From a virus, in the IMG/VR virus record IMGVR_UViG_3300042869_000046, positions 1 through 31,125 of that record: 31,125 bases of DNA; one strand, 5' to 3'. A program made the position numbers and the translations under genes. Positions 1 to 7,566 of this stretch are shown here, one piece after another (position 1 is the stretch's first letter; each line of letters starts with the position of its first letter). The notes beneath the pieces are model-generated. The model had not been told where the DNA came from. It did no database searches and was given only the letters and a program-made list of their open reading frames with translations.

Positions 1-127
1 CCAAAGTTTTGTGTCTGTAGATAATCAATGACATCTGTTCTCATCTTACTCTCTTAATGTTATACTGGCCTGGTGACTTCTCTCCTGACTCCACAGTGTT
101 GTCATTGTCAAAGTCATACCAATCACC
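1..127. repeat. Terminal direct repeat, left copy
   Basis: Bases 1..127 are identical to 30999..31125. The repeat covers the first codons of the tail-terminator gene (complete at the other end of the window) and the last codons of the connector gene. An exact 127-base overlap equals a common maximum assembler k-mer, so the simplest reading is a circular assembly graph and a circular or circularly permuted genome of 30,998 bp. A real short terminal repeat is less likely because the repeat lies inside two coding regions. Confidence 0.95.
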
Positions 128-550
128 AGCTGTGATAAGTTCACCAAATAAACTTTCTGCTCGTTGAATGTAGTAAGCCATCTTCTGGCGTTCTGCACTG
201 TCTTCGTTGCCAAAGTCTGCAATACTAGGTAGAATGTATTCTGCAAGTGCGGTGTAGACACATAGGTCAGTGAAGTCGTTTACACGACCCTTGATCCTGT
301 TAGCATTGACAGCAGGGATATCTGCCACGGTATTATATACTGTGGCTTGATCACGCCTGGTGTAATATGATTTCCACCAAGCACTGGCACGCAGTTTGGA
401 TAAAATGCGTTCCGTTGCTCTTACTAACTGTGTCTCCACTGCATCATCAGAAAGGCCTTCGTTGGCTTCAAACAACCGTGAGTCTTTGTCAACCACATCT
501 TGGAACTCAGCAAAACTGATTACCGTGCTATTTTCAGTTACGAAAGCCAT
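41..550 (-). CDS. Head-tail connector (adaptor) protein
   Basis: A 169-aa, mostly helical acidic protein directly downstream of the major capsid gene, the usual place of the adaptor that docks on the portal after packaging (gp6/gp15-type connector). I identify it from position, size and helical character rather than from a diagnostic motif. It starts at an ATG preceded by AGGAG with 7-nt spacing. Its stop overlaps the start of the tail-terminator gene by ATGA (41..44, and again at 31039..31042 in the other repeat copy), so the two are translationally coupled across the assembly junction. The C-terminal part is duplicated at 31039..31125 by the terminal repeat. Confidence 0.7.
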   Translation of the reverse strand: MAFVTENSTVISFAEFQDVVDKDSRLFEANEGLSDDAVETQLVRATERILSKLRASAWWKSYYTRRDQATVYNTVADIPAVNANRIKGRVNDFTDLCVYTALAEYILPSIADFGNEDSAERQKMAYYIQRAESLFGELITAGDWYDFDNDNTVESGEKSPGQYNIKRVR

Positions 551-562
551 TCTATTCTCCTA

Positions 563-1432
563 TTAACTCAATTCAGAGTCAAACTTCAATGAGATACCAT
601 AAGCATCATACAATTCACCAACACCATAATGGCAACTTGCAACTACATCAGTGCCTAGGAAACTGGCACGACGCTGTGTTTCAATTGTGATATCACCAAC
701 TAGGGCAAGACCCAATGCATCACGGTGGAATACACCGCCTGGGAAGTCGCCAGCGTTAGTTACATACGCAATGTTTGCACTTTCGTAGATTGGAACACCA
801 GCCAACTGGCCAATGTAGCCCATACGCATTGCTTCATTGCTAACTTCAGAAACACCGCCACCTGCTGTGAACGCAACGGTTCCGCCAGTGGTCAATACTT
901 TCTTCAATGTGTAAGCAATTTCTGGGTGTAGAACACAGGCAATACCTTCCATACCAATACCTTGAGCACGGAGTTTAGCCACTGCTTCAAAGATAGCTGC
1001 GGCTGAAATGTTGGTTGTGTAATCATTTGTGAATGTTACGCTGGTTGAGAAACCTGCCAATAGAGCACCTAGATCAGCGTCCATCTTGCGGGCTACTGCC
1101 TCACCAAATAAACGACCCAAGTCAGCAACTACATTGCTGGCACTTTGAACCACTGATAAGTCAGTTACCATTGTGCGGATTGCCTTAGGGCTGATAGTGA
1201 TTTGTCCTTGTGATGTGCTAACTGCTGTGTTAGAAATCTCATCACCTTCAGTTAGAGCGGCTGCTGTTTGTTGTGGGTAGATTGGAACTGTCACAACTTT
1301 ACCTTGACCTGGAGCCAAAGAATAGTTACGAACTAGACCTCTCATAATACTTCTTTCTGAAGCAACGAACATTGCTTCTTGAACGATAGACGGCAATAAG
1401 TCGTCTAGTGTGCTTGTGGTTGAACCTGCCAT
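563..1432 (-). CDS. Major capsid protein, HK97-fold type
   Basis: A 289-aa protein between scaffold and connector genes. Residues about 95-130 form the long Ala/Leu helix expected for the spine helix of an HK97 P-domain, followed by a Gly/Thr-rich beta section and a C-terminus rich in short strands. There is no long N-terminal delta region. With a separate scaffold gene upstream and no recognisable maturation protease, this suggests a scaffold-dependent shell of the P22/SPP1 assembly style. AAGGAG lies 9 nt before the ATG, a strong ribosome site fitting high expression. The family assignment rests on context plus general sequence character. Confidence 0.85.
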   Translation of the reverse strand: MAGSTTSTLDDLLPSIVQEAMFVASERSIMRGLVRNYSLAPGQGKVVTVPIYPQQTAAALTEGDEISNTAVSTSQGQITISPKAIRTMVTDLSVVQSASNVVADLGRLFGEAVARKMDADLGALLAGFSTSVTFTNDYTTNISAAAIFEAVAKLRAQGIGMEGIACVLHPEIAYTLKKVLTTGGTVAFTAGGGVSEVSNEAMRMGYIGQLAGVPIYESANIAYVTNAGDFPGGVFHRDALGLALVGDITIETQRRASFLGTDVVASCHYGVGELYDAYGISLKFDSELS

Positions 1433-1456
1433 AATAATATCTCCTTAATTAGATTG

Positions 1457-2137
1457 TTAGGCTATTCCGTTCTTCTTGCGGTAATCCGCATAGATTTTAC
1501 GGTGTTCTGGATTTTTCATATCCAGTGATTTAATGTCTACTTTGCCTTGTCCCCCAGAGAAATTACTTTTGGTATTTGTAGTTGTAGGATTGGCCAGTTT
1601 GAAATGCGGATTGGAATCTAAGAATTCTCGCACTAGGTCTTCAACACCAAGAGCCTCGCCCTTGTCTGTGTATCTAACACTGCCTTTTGCATCTACTACT
1701 TCTACATCACCACCTTCATTAAGTCTTACATTTGTTGCAAGAAGAGCCTTGACCTGTTCAGCATTTACCGCATTATATTTGGCAGCGGCTGAAAGTATGG
1801 GCACATTCACTTTGTATTCTTTAATGACACTATCTCTCTTTGAGATTTCAGCATCTTTTTTAGCGGCCATTTCTTGTAGTGTCTTTTCAAACTCCCCACG
1901 CTTGATTGCTTCTGCTTGCTGTTTCTTGGCAGCTTCTTCACGAAGTTGTCTAAGTTCTGCAGGGTCGCCTAAGTCTTCATAGGGTTTCAAGAGTTTCTTT
2001 TCCAACGACCCTTTCATACGGGCCATCATATTGTCTACTTCTTGTTGACTATAAGTTTTTGTCGCTTGTGCCTGATTTTCAGTTTGTTCAGTTGCCGCAT
2101 CAGTTGCGTTGTCTGTTACCAATGTATTATCTGACAT
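1457..2137 (-). CDS. Capsid assembly scaffolding protein
   Basis: A 226-aa, highly charged protein immediately upstream of the capsid gene. Residues about 1-30 are an acidic, Asn/Thr/Gln-rich disordered tail. Residues about 33-110 are a Lys/Glu/Ala-rich coiled coil, and the C-terminal 30 residues are basic, as in scaffolds that bind the capsid N-arm. This layout and position are typical of phage scaffolds of the DUF4355/GP20 kind. The start is the ATG behind AAGGAGG. No protease motif is seen, so the scaffold is probably released intact. The plus-strand open frame across this gene is only a shadow. Confidence 0.85.
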   Translation of the reverse strand: MSDNTLVTDNATDAATEQTENQAQATKTYSQQEVDNMMARMKGSLEKKLLKPYEDLGDPAELRQLREEAAKKQQAEAIKRGEFEKTLQEMAAKKDAEISKRDSVIKEYKVNVPILSAAAKYNAVNAEQVKALLATNVRLNEGGDVEVVDAKGSVRYTDKGEALGVEDLVREFLDSNPHFKLANPTTTNTKSNFSGGQGKVDIKSLDMKNPEHRKIYADYRKKNGIA

Positions 2138-2178
2138 TGTGCATCGCCTCCTTGGAGTGTTTAGTGTTATATTTATAG

Positions 2179-2197
2179 CCGTGTAGTAAAATCACGG
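2179..2197 (-). promoter_or_regulatory. Hairpin at the junction before the scaffold gene
   Basis: A perfect 5-bp stem (CCGTG, 9-nt loop, CACGG on the minus strand) overlaps the stop of the upstream unknown gene and is followed by an AT-rich stretch, then by the scaffold ribosome site. There is no clear T-tract. It could be a weak terminator, an RNA processing site or a stabilising hairpin that separates capsid from portal expression. The call is structural only. Confidence 0.35.
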
Positions 2198-2536
2198 GGA
2201 TAAACGGTTTCTTAAGTCATTTAATTGCTTTCTATTCTGCTGGATCAGGACCTTGACTGGTGTTGCAAACTCTCCATAGCCAGGATATGAAAACAACCAT
2301 TCAGATAGTTGATCATTAGTGTCTAGTTCAAGTGCCATACCTTCAACAACCACATCAGGATAATCTACAATATACATTCTGGCATCAAGTGATCCCAGTG
2401 GCAGTATCTTGGAGATTGTGCTCCACTCTATGATTTCTATCTTGTTCTGTAGGTAGGCACGAAGACTCCAAGGACATTCTCGTTGAATGCTCTCAAAGTA
2501 TTCAAGCCAATTAACGCTTTGGTGGCTTCTTGCCAC
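2192..2536 (-). CDS. Unknown protein between portal and scaffold
   Basis: A 114-aa protein with no recognised domain. It begins with an aromatic amphipathic segment (VNWLEYFESI) and is otherwise acidic with a basic C-terminal helix. Its position between portal and scaffold suggests a head morphogenesis accessory role (inference). The best start is GTG at 2536, which has AGAGG 8 nt upstream. A GTG at 2542 would add two residues. The start region lies inside the 19-codon basic ORF at 2511..2570, whose stop falls 10 codons into this frame, so translation is either coupled to that ORF or joined to it by a +1 frameshift. Confidence 0.65.
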   Translation of the reverse strand: MARSHQSVNWLEYFESIQRECPWSLRAYLQNKIEIIEWSTISKILPLGSLDARMYIVDYPDVVVEGMALELDTNDQLSEWLFSYPGYGEFATPVKVLIQQNRKQLNDLRNRLSP

Positions 2537-2570
2537 GACCACGGCCTCTTCCCATTGCTTTTTTCATCAT
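2511..2570 (-). CDS. Nineteen-residue Arg/Gly/Lys-rich peptide
   Basis: The frame reads MMKKAMGRGRGRGKKPPKR and ends with TAA. It has one of the strongest ribosome sites in the window (AAGGAG, 6-nt spacing), which overlaps the end of the portal gene. The composition (four Arg, five Lys, four Gly) would suit nucleic-acid binding. Alternatively, this is a short leader that loads ribosomes for the overlapping unknown gene, or the N-terminus of that protein reached through a +1 shift at CGT TAA. Its brevity limits confidence that the peptide itself is functional. Confidence 0.5.
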   Translation of the reverse strand: MMKKAMGRGRGRGKKPPKR

Positions 2571-2580
2571 AACCAGCTCC

Positions 2581-4284
2581 TTAGTTGTTGTTTCTTGCTG
2601 CCTCTGCAGCCGCTTTCACAATGTCTTCTACTGTGATACCTGGCAATGCTGCCATAATCTCAGCATTGGTCATACCTGTCATAATCATTTCTTGTATCTG
2701 TGCCATCAGTTCAGCAGTCATAACTCTGGACATTTCTTCATATGGCTCCCACTTAGCACACCAGTAGACTGCACGAACTGGTGCATCAAACTTGGTGCAA
2801 TAGAGTTCACCTGGCTTGTAGTATTCACAGTTGCCACAGTTTTCACCTTGTGGAACTTCAGGGTTTGAAGCAGGTTGATAAGCTGCTGGCAAGTTGGCAT
2901 TAATCTCTTCACCATCAGGATACAGTCTACCTGGTTGTGGATTAGGATCTTGGAATGGTAGAAGTTCTTTCTCTTCACCCATCCATTCTAGGATATGTTC
3001 ATCTATCTTGCGTAGAACTGCAGGATCTGTTGCTGTGTTTTTGGCAGTTTGTAATTGTGTAATCTCACTGCCTGTGTCACGGATGTTGAAGCTGCCTGGA
3101 TAATCTATGCTACCTTGCCAGGTTGTGCCCATATAGGCACACCATATCATCCACATTTGTTCTTCTGCTAATTCTAGGTTATCTGCCTTTTCACTTAGTC
3201 GTGCATTTAGCAATTGGAATTCTGTTTCCATTGCAACACCGCTCATAACCTTGCTTTCTGTGGCACGAACTGCACCTGTGTTGGCCATCTTGTCTATTGA
3301 GTCTATTGAGTGTTGAATGGCTTGATAGATTGAATCAATTGAAGCACCACCAAACTCTAGTAGGTATGGCTTCAAGCCTGGATCTAGATTCTCTGGCATA
3401 TGGATCAATGCCCCTGATCCTGTGCCTACTTTGGTTTCTGGAGTCACAACAAGACTGGGGTGGCTGTCCATACGAATTGATTGTTCTACTTCTGATGTGG
3501 CATTGTAGATAAACTTTTGTGCATCAGCAATGTCAGCGATATCACTAACGCCAAAGCCACGAATGATTGAACGACCATTGTAGGCACACACAGCAGGTAT
3601 CATTCCCAAGCCATTGACTTCTACTATCTCTTCTACTATCTCTTCTTTCTTGGTATCTATCACAGTGGTAGTCACTGTTTCAGGAGTCCATAGTTTTACA
3701 ATCTTGATATCACCTGTGGTTTCTTCTAGGTATCTTAATTTGTTTAGAGTCACACGACCACTTGGTGCACGACTGTATTCCCAGTCTAATACAACCATAG
3801 GAGTCAATAGACTGACATATGGGCGAACACCCATTGATTGTTCATCTGCCACGGTGACAGCACCCACATTAGGCTTGCTTACTATGATCCAAGCGTGTCC
3901 AAACACTGATGTCCAGGTAGCAACATCTTTCATAAATGCGTTGAGGCTGCGACCATCAAAGTCTGCATCATTTAAGAAGTCTTCTAATTCAGGAAATGAT
4001 TCAAGCCCGTTGAATTCTCTTACAGGTTCTTCACGGAATAAGAAACTATTATACACTGATATCACACTTTGGCAGTGATTCTCAAGTGGTGTTGTGCGAA
4101 TACGAGCACGATATTCACCGTCTGTTTCCAGTTGATATCTGGTTAGGTGCTGTGCGTCTTTGTATTCTTGGCCACCCACATAACTTTGTAGTAGGTATTG
4201 CCACTGTGGGAAGTAGGTGTCATAGAGTAGATTGCCCTGCAATAGTCTACTAAGTTCGTCTGATAGCGTTTCAATTATGTTCAT
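2581..4284 (-). CDS. Portal protein
   Basis: A 567-aa portal, the dodecameric channel at one capsid vertex through which DNA enters and leaves. It directly follows the terminase large subunit and precedes scaffold and capsid, and its length suits the SPP1 gp6-like/DUF4055 group. Residues about 315-385 contain the long helices and tunnel-loop region expected of portals. Residues 483-509 hold four cysteines (C483, C486, C496, C509) in a CxxCxYY...YCxKF...YWCAxW pattern, resembling a zinc- or iron-sulphur-binding knot and rarely part of the core fold. A helical, Met-rich tail follows. The ATG has AGGA 8 nt upstream. Small in-frame tandem repeats occur at about 3295..3312 (SIDSID) and 3620..3650 (EEIVEEIV). 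Confidence 0.88.
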   Translation of the reverse strand: MNIIETLSDELSRLLQGNLLYDTYFPQWQYLLQSYVGGQEYKDAQHLTRYQLETDGEYRARIRTTPLENHCQSVISVYNSFLFREEPVREFNGLESFPELEDFLNDADFDGRSLNAFMKDVATWTSVFGHAWIIVSKPNVGAVTVADEQSMGVRPYVSLLTPMVVLDWEYSRAPSGRVTLNKLRYLEETTGDIKIVKLWTPETVTTTVIDTKKEEIVEEIVEVNGLGMIPAVCAYNGRSIIRGFGVSDIADIADAQKFIYNATSEVEQSIRMDSHPSLVVTPETKVGTGSGALIHMPENLDPGLKPYLLEFGGASIDSIYQAIQHSIDSIDKMANTGAVRATESKVMSGVAMETEFQLLNARLSEKADNLELAEEQMWMIWCAYMGTTWQGSIDYPGSFNIRDTGSEITQLQTAKNTATDPAVLRKIDEHILEWMGEEKELLPFQDPNPQPGRLYPDGEEINANLPAAYQPASNPEVPQGENCGNCEYYKPGELYCTKFDAPVRAVYWCAKWEPYEEMSRVMTAELMAQIQEMIMTGMTNAEIMAALPGITVEDIVKAAAEAARNNN

Positions 4285-4297
4285 CGTTGTGTCCTAT

Positions 4298-5533
4298 TTA
4301 AGCCAAGGCGTGTGACCAGCGTCTTGGCAGTGTTGTATCTGGGTCTATGTCCCGCTTGACTGGGAATAGATAATCTACCATATAACCTAGTGCGTCATTC
4401 ATATGGTCGTAGCCACCGTCTTTGTCTGGCTGGCTGCTTCCTTCTTTGTAGGTTTGGCGTTCAAGTCCTTCAATAGTGTATTTACACTTGGGATCAATAT
4501 ACAGCTGTCTAATGCCGCTACTTGAGCACAATCTTGAGTTGACTGCGTTGATTCTATCTCGCACTGGAGTGTGGTGTCTAGGTGCTTTGACCACGAACCC
4601 TGCATTAGACAGGATGGTGATGTCAGTAGCACCGCTTGCTGAGCTTTTCCTTTGGTGTCCTGCTGGATCTGGATAGACAAAGACTTTACTACGCCCGTAT
4701 CTGCTTTTAATTTCAGCCACTGCTTCTTGGGTGTTAGAAGAAAACAGGCGGATTTCGTCAATGACATATAGGGAGTCTCCTTCTCTTACTGCTATGACTG
4801 CACTCATAGGATCTATGTTGAAGTCCATACCTATGTAGACCACATCAGGAATGGGTTTGTCCCAACTCTTTACATTGTGAGCACGGTCAAAGCCATAATA
4901 GATTCTGCCTGCAAATGTTTCAAAGGTGGCTAGGTATTCTTGTCTAAAGGTGCGTTCATCTAGATCCTGCTTGGCAGCTTCTATTTCTTCTGGGGGCACA
5001 CGACCACCGTCAATGGTGGTAAAAGAATATGATTGCCAGTTTGCATTGTCTATGCTGTTCTGATATATCTCATAAGCCCAATTGCCAATGCCCTTGGGTG
5101 TACCAATAAAAAGAGCACGGCCCTGCTTGTCAGAGAGAGTAGGACGAAGAGTTTCATACCAAGCTTCAGGGTCAATGTCTGCAAACTCGTCAAGCACAAT
5201 AAAGTCAAGACCAACACCGCGTAGACTATCATAATTATCAGCTCCCTTGAGACTGATGACACTGCCATTGCGAAGTTGAAGAGTGAGTTCTGTTTCATTT
5301 GCTTTCTTTACCCAGTTGAGATCTTGTAGTTTGTTCTTAAGTTTACGCCACACAATCTGTTTGGCCATCTTGTAGGTTGGAGCCACATACCATACTTCAC
5401 GACCAGGTTCCTTGGCGTGTTTGCAAAGTTCTCTAATAGAGAGATGTGTCTTGCCAAATCTGCGACCAGCAACCACAACACGGAATCGTGTTGCGTCATT
5501 GGCCACTTGATCTTGTGCATTACTTAAAGGCAT
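4298..5533 (-). CDS. terL: Terminase large subunit
   Basis: A 411-aa packaging motor with ATPase and nuclease halves. The Walker A-type loop AGRRFGKT is at residues 22-29. Walker B with the catalytic acid (FIVLDE) is at 111-116, and the coupling motif IGTPKG is near 143-148. The RNase H-like nuclease has acidic residues at D237 (GMDFNID), D289 (YPDP) and D380 (HMNDALGY). All key residues appear intact. The start overlaps the end of the small two-TM gene by 14 nt. The separation of terS from terL by a methyltransferase and a membrane-peptide gene is unusual. Confidence 0.97.
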   Translation of the reverse strand: MPLSNAQDQVANDATRFRVVVAGRRFGKTHLSIRELCKHAKEPGREVWYVAPTYKMAKQIVWRKLKNKLQDLNWVKKANETELTLQLRNGSVISLKGADNYDSLRGVGLDFIVLDEFADIDPEAWYETLRPTLSDKQGRALFIGTPKGIGNWAYEIYQNSIDNANWQSYSFTTIDGGRVPPEEIEAAKQDLDERTFRQEYLATFETFAGRIYYGFDRAHNVKSWDKPIPDVVYIGMDFNIDPMSAVIAVREGDSLYVIDEIRLFSSNTQEAVAEIKSRYGRSKVFVYPDPAGHQRKSSASGATDITILSNAGFVVKAPRHHTPVRDRINAVNSRLCSSSGIRQLYIDPKCKYTIEGLERQTYKEGSSQPDKDGGYDHMNDALGYMVDYLFPVKRDIDPDTTLPRRWSHALA

Positions 5534-5684
5534 TGTAGGCTTGACCTAGTATGGTCAGCGTGATTATTATTGTGAGAGTTATGATGACATCCTTGTCCCA
5601 GACCAAGCCAGTCAGCCAGGGACGAATCCACAGATAGTTGACAATGATTAATGCCAAGACAAGATGTTGTTGTTCTAGTGTCAC
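5520..5684 (-). CDS. Small two-TM membrane protein (holin-like candidate)
   Basis: A 54-aa frame starting with GTG, whose GTGA overlaps the methyltransferase stop. It ends 14 nt inside terL. The sequence shows two hydrophobic helices, about residues 8-28 (with a short Arg-Pro turn) and 33-50 (Ile/Thr/Leu-rich), joined by the polar turn WDKD, and short charged ends. Size and topology suit a class II holin or another small inner-membrane effector. No family can be assigned. Filling an otherwise empty 147-bp gap with exact overlaps at both ends is good evidence that it is real. It is easily missed because of its length and GTG start. Confidence 0.7.
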   Translation of the reverse strand: MTLEQQHLVLALIIVNYLWIRPWLTGLVWDKDVIITLTIIITLTILGQAYNAFK

Positions 5685-6808
5685 TCAAATAATGCATCAA
5701 AGTTGTTTTCGCTCTTGTTATATTCTTCTATTCTTCGCTTGCTTATCTCAACATAGGCAGGGTCTAACTCACAGCCTATGTATTCGTGATCTAATGCCAC
5801 TGCGGCACAGCCTGTTGAACCACTTCCGTTAAAAGGATCCAACACTATGCCACCTGGTGGAGTGATCAGTTTAATAAGATACTTCATTAGTTCTATGGGT
5901 TTCACTGTGGGGTGATTGTTTTCAACACTATCATCTATGTGTCTTTCACTACGGCTGACCTTGGGGCAGTAGAAATACTTTTGATATGGTTCTGCTATCT
6001 CACCTAGAACATTAGAGGGAAAGCGTCCCAGTTCGTTGGTTTCTACTTTAACAAACTCTCCCTTTTCATAACTGTCTACCTGTAGAGTATGTCCACTCCA
6101 GGCTGCTGTGGGCACCTTGTGGTCAATGCTGGCTTTGTCTTTGTCATTGGCATAGGGCACACGAGTAGCATCAATGTTGAGAGCACCTGTGCCCCACTGC
6201 TGAGCGTTCTTGGCAATACTATTATTCTTATATAAAGGCTTGCGTGCCAGGGCAATAGGTTCGTGTGCTGGCTTTAGACTTGAGCCCCAACCTAGCCACG
6301 GTTCTGCTTCTGGTGTTTGTGCCTTGTAGATCATACCGCATTCAACTTCTTGACAATCATAACGAGCGGCACTATCTTTATGGCATTTAGGACATTTTAC
6401 TCCACTACCTACATCTAATCCGTTATTGTCTTTCTTGGGACTATCGTGTCTTTTTAAATTGTTTTTCTTACCTGCGGCCCTATCAATGCTTTTACCAATG
6501 TCCTGGCTCTTGGGAAAGCCACTAGAATAGATCCACATAATCTGATCACGGATTTCAAAGCCTGCTTGTTCTAGGGTAACTGCAAGGTGATGATAGGTTC
6601 GTGCCGCACTGAACGCAAGTATATGTCCGCCTGGCTTGAGCACACGCAGGCATTCTTGATAGGTCTCAAGTGCTCCAGTGTTGGCATCCCACGCTTTACC
6701 TAGAAAATCAATGCCGTAGGGTGGGTCTGTGACGATGGCATCTATACTATTGTCAGGAATAGTTTTAAGGGTTTCCCTGTTATCGCCCTGTAAGATTTGA
6801 TATTTCAT
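5681..6808 (-). CDS. Orphan DNA methyltransferase, beta class (N6-adenine or N4-cytosine)
   Basis: A 375-aa AdoMet-dependent DNA amino-methyltransferase. The catalytic motif DPPYG (residues 28-32) precedes the AdoMet-binding motif DPFNGSGSTG (324-333), the motif order of the beta class. The C-terminal HPTVKP and ELDPAY segments are typical. An insertion contains C139-C142...C152...C157, a likely zinc knob in the target-recognition region (about 100-290). No restriction enzyme is encoded, so it probably protects phage DNA or mimics a host methylation signal. It sits between terS and terL, has AGGACAC before its ATG, and overlaps the next start by GTGA. The target sequence cannot be read from the protein. 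Confidence 0.93.
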   Translation of the reverse strand: MKYQILQGDNRETLKTIPDNSIDAIVTDPPYGIDFLGKAWDANTGALETYQECLRVLKPGGHILAFSAARTYHHLAVTLEQAGFEIRDQIMWIYSSGFPKSQDIGKSIDRAAGKKNNLKRHDSPKKDNNGLDVGSGVKCPKCHKDSAARYDCQEVECGMIYKAQTPEAEPWLGWGSSLKPAHEPIALARKPLYKNNSIAKNAQQWGTGALNIDATRVPYANDKDKASIDHKVPTAAWSGHTLQVDSYEKGEFVKVETNELGRFPSNVLGEIAEPYQKYFYCPKVSRSERHIDDSVENNHPTVKPIELMKYLIKLITPPGGIVLDPFNGSGSTGCAAVALDHEYIGCELDPAYVEISKRRIEEYNKSENNFDALFE

Positions 6809-6840
6809 TTGTGTCCTTGTAGCAAATATCGTTTTAATTT

Positions 6841-7308
6841 TTATTCATCGTTCCAAGGTAAGGCTTCTTGATCCTGGCTGTTAGCTGGTGTGTCTGATTG
6901 TCCTAGATACTGCTTGCCCAACCATATCAACAGAGTGGCATTGCCAGCCAATGCTGTTTGTAATTGCACGGCTCTTAAACGGCGTTTCATTCCTGCACGG
7001 GCTTTTGTAAGATAATCGCAAAAGTTGTAGTTCAGAGTGTCTTCCTTGATCATAAACCACTCTGCAATCTCTTTGTTATTACAGCCCAGTTCTGCCAGTT
7101 TATAGACTTCATCTGGTGGCACCACACGCTTTTCACGGCCTACAATTAGACCCTGCTTGGTGACTTCACCCCACTTGGGATCCTTGCGTTGAGGATACTC
7201 CCACTTGGGAAATTTAGTTAGATCTTGATGCGGCTCTTCAACCGTTGCTTGTGTTTTTGGCTGTGGCGGTCGTGCGGTGATGGCACCGCTGTCTATGATT
7301 GTATTCAT
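6841..7308 (-). CDS. terS: Terminase small subunit
   Basis: A 155-aa DNA-recognition subunit of the packaging enzyme. Residues about 66-103 form a helix-turn-helix (LAELGCNNKEIAEWF and following), and 122-137 carry the hallmark GNATLLIWLGKQYLGQ of this small-subunit family. The N-terminal 60 residues are Pro/Lys-rich and probably disordered. The ATG lies in an unusual leader without a clear Shine-Dalgarno site. An ATAGCA/TGCTAT inverted repeat with a 13-nt AT-rich loop ends on the start codon and could fold over it. The protein would bind a pac or cos site, often located in or near this gene. Confidence 0.88.
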   Translation of the reverse strand: MNTIIDSGAITARPPQPKTQATVEEPHQDLTKFPKWEYPQRKDPKWGEVTKQGLIVGREKRVVPPDEVYKLAELGCNNKEIAEWFMIKEDTLNYNFCDYLTKARAGMKRRLRAVQLQTALAGNATLLIWLGKQYLGQSDTPANSQDQEALPWNDE

Positions 7309-7344
7309 AGCAATATTTATTGTCGTGCTATAAATCTGGTGTGT

Positions 7345-7566
7345 TTATTGAGTTTTTTGTGCTCTTAACATATTGACTTCATTGCGAAGTAGATCAACCT
7401 GCAGTCTAGTGCTTTTGACTAGATCTATTAGTTGACGATGTTGTTCAACTAGATCATTCATTAAATTTTGATTGTTGTTATGCCCAACAATCAATTGTCC
7501 AATGTTGTGTTTGGCTATCTGTAGTTCTTGATATGGGTCCCAGCCCGTGTTGTGAAAGTCATTCAT
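7345..7566 (-). CDS. Small coiled-coil protein, unknown
   Basis: A 73-aa protein with heptad-like Leu/Ile/Val spacing over residues about 18-70 (QLIVGHNNNQNL through VDLLRNEVNML), so probably an oligomeric coiled coil. The start overlaps the upstream stop in a TAATG junction, which indicates coupled translation. No family is recognised. Its location just before the terminase genes could mean a packaging accessory or an early host-takeover peptide; the sequence does not distinguish these. Confidence 0.75.
   Translation of the reverse strand: MNDFHNTGWDPYQELQIAKHNIGQLIVGHNNNQNLMNDLVEQHRQLIDLVKSTRLQVDLLRNEVNMLRAQKTQ

Noticed and set aside
1533-1982. 149-codon plus-strand open frame across the scaffold gene
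   Set aside because: Antisense shadow of a well-supported gene; no ribosome site and Ser/Leu/Ala-rich composition typical of reversed codons.
3614-4078. 154-codon plus-strand open frame across the portal gene
   Set aside because: Shadow of the portal; low-complexity Ser/Thr start and no expression signals.
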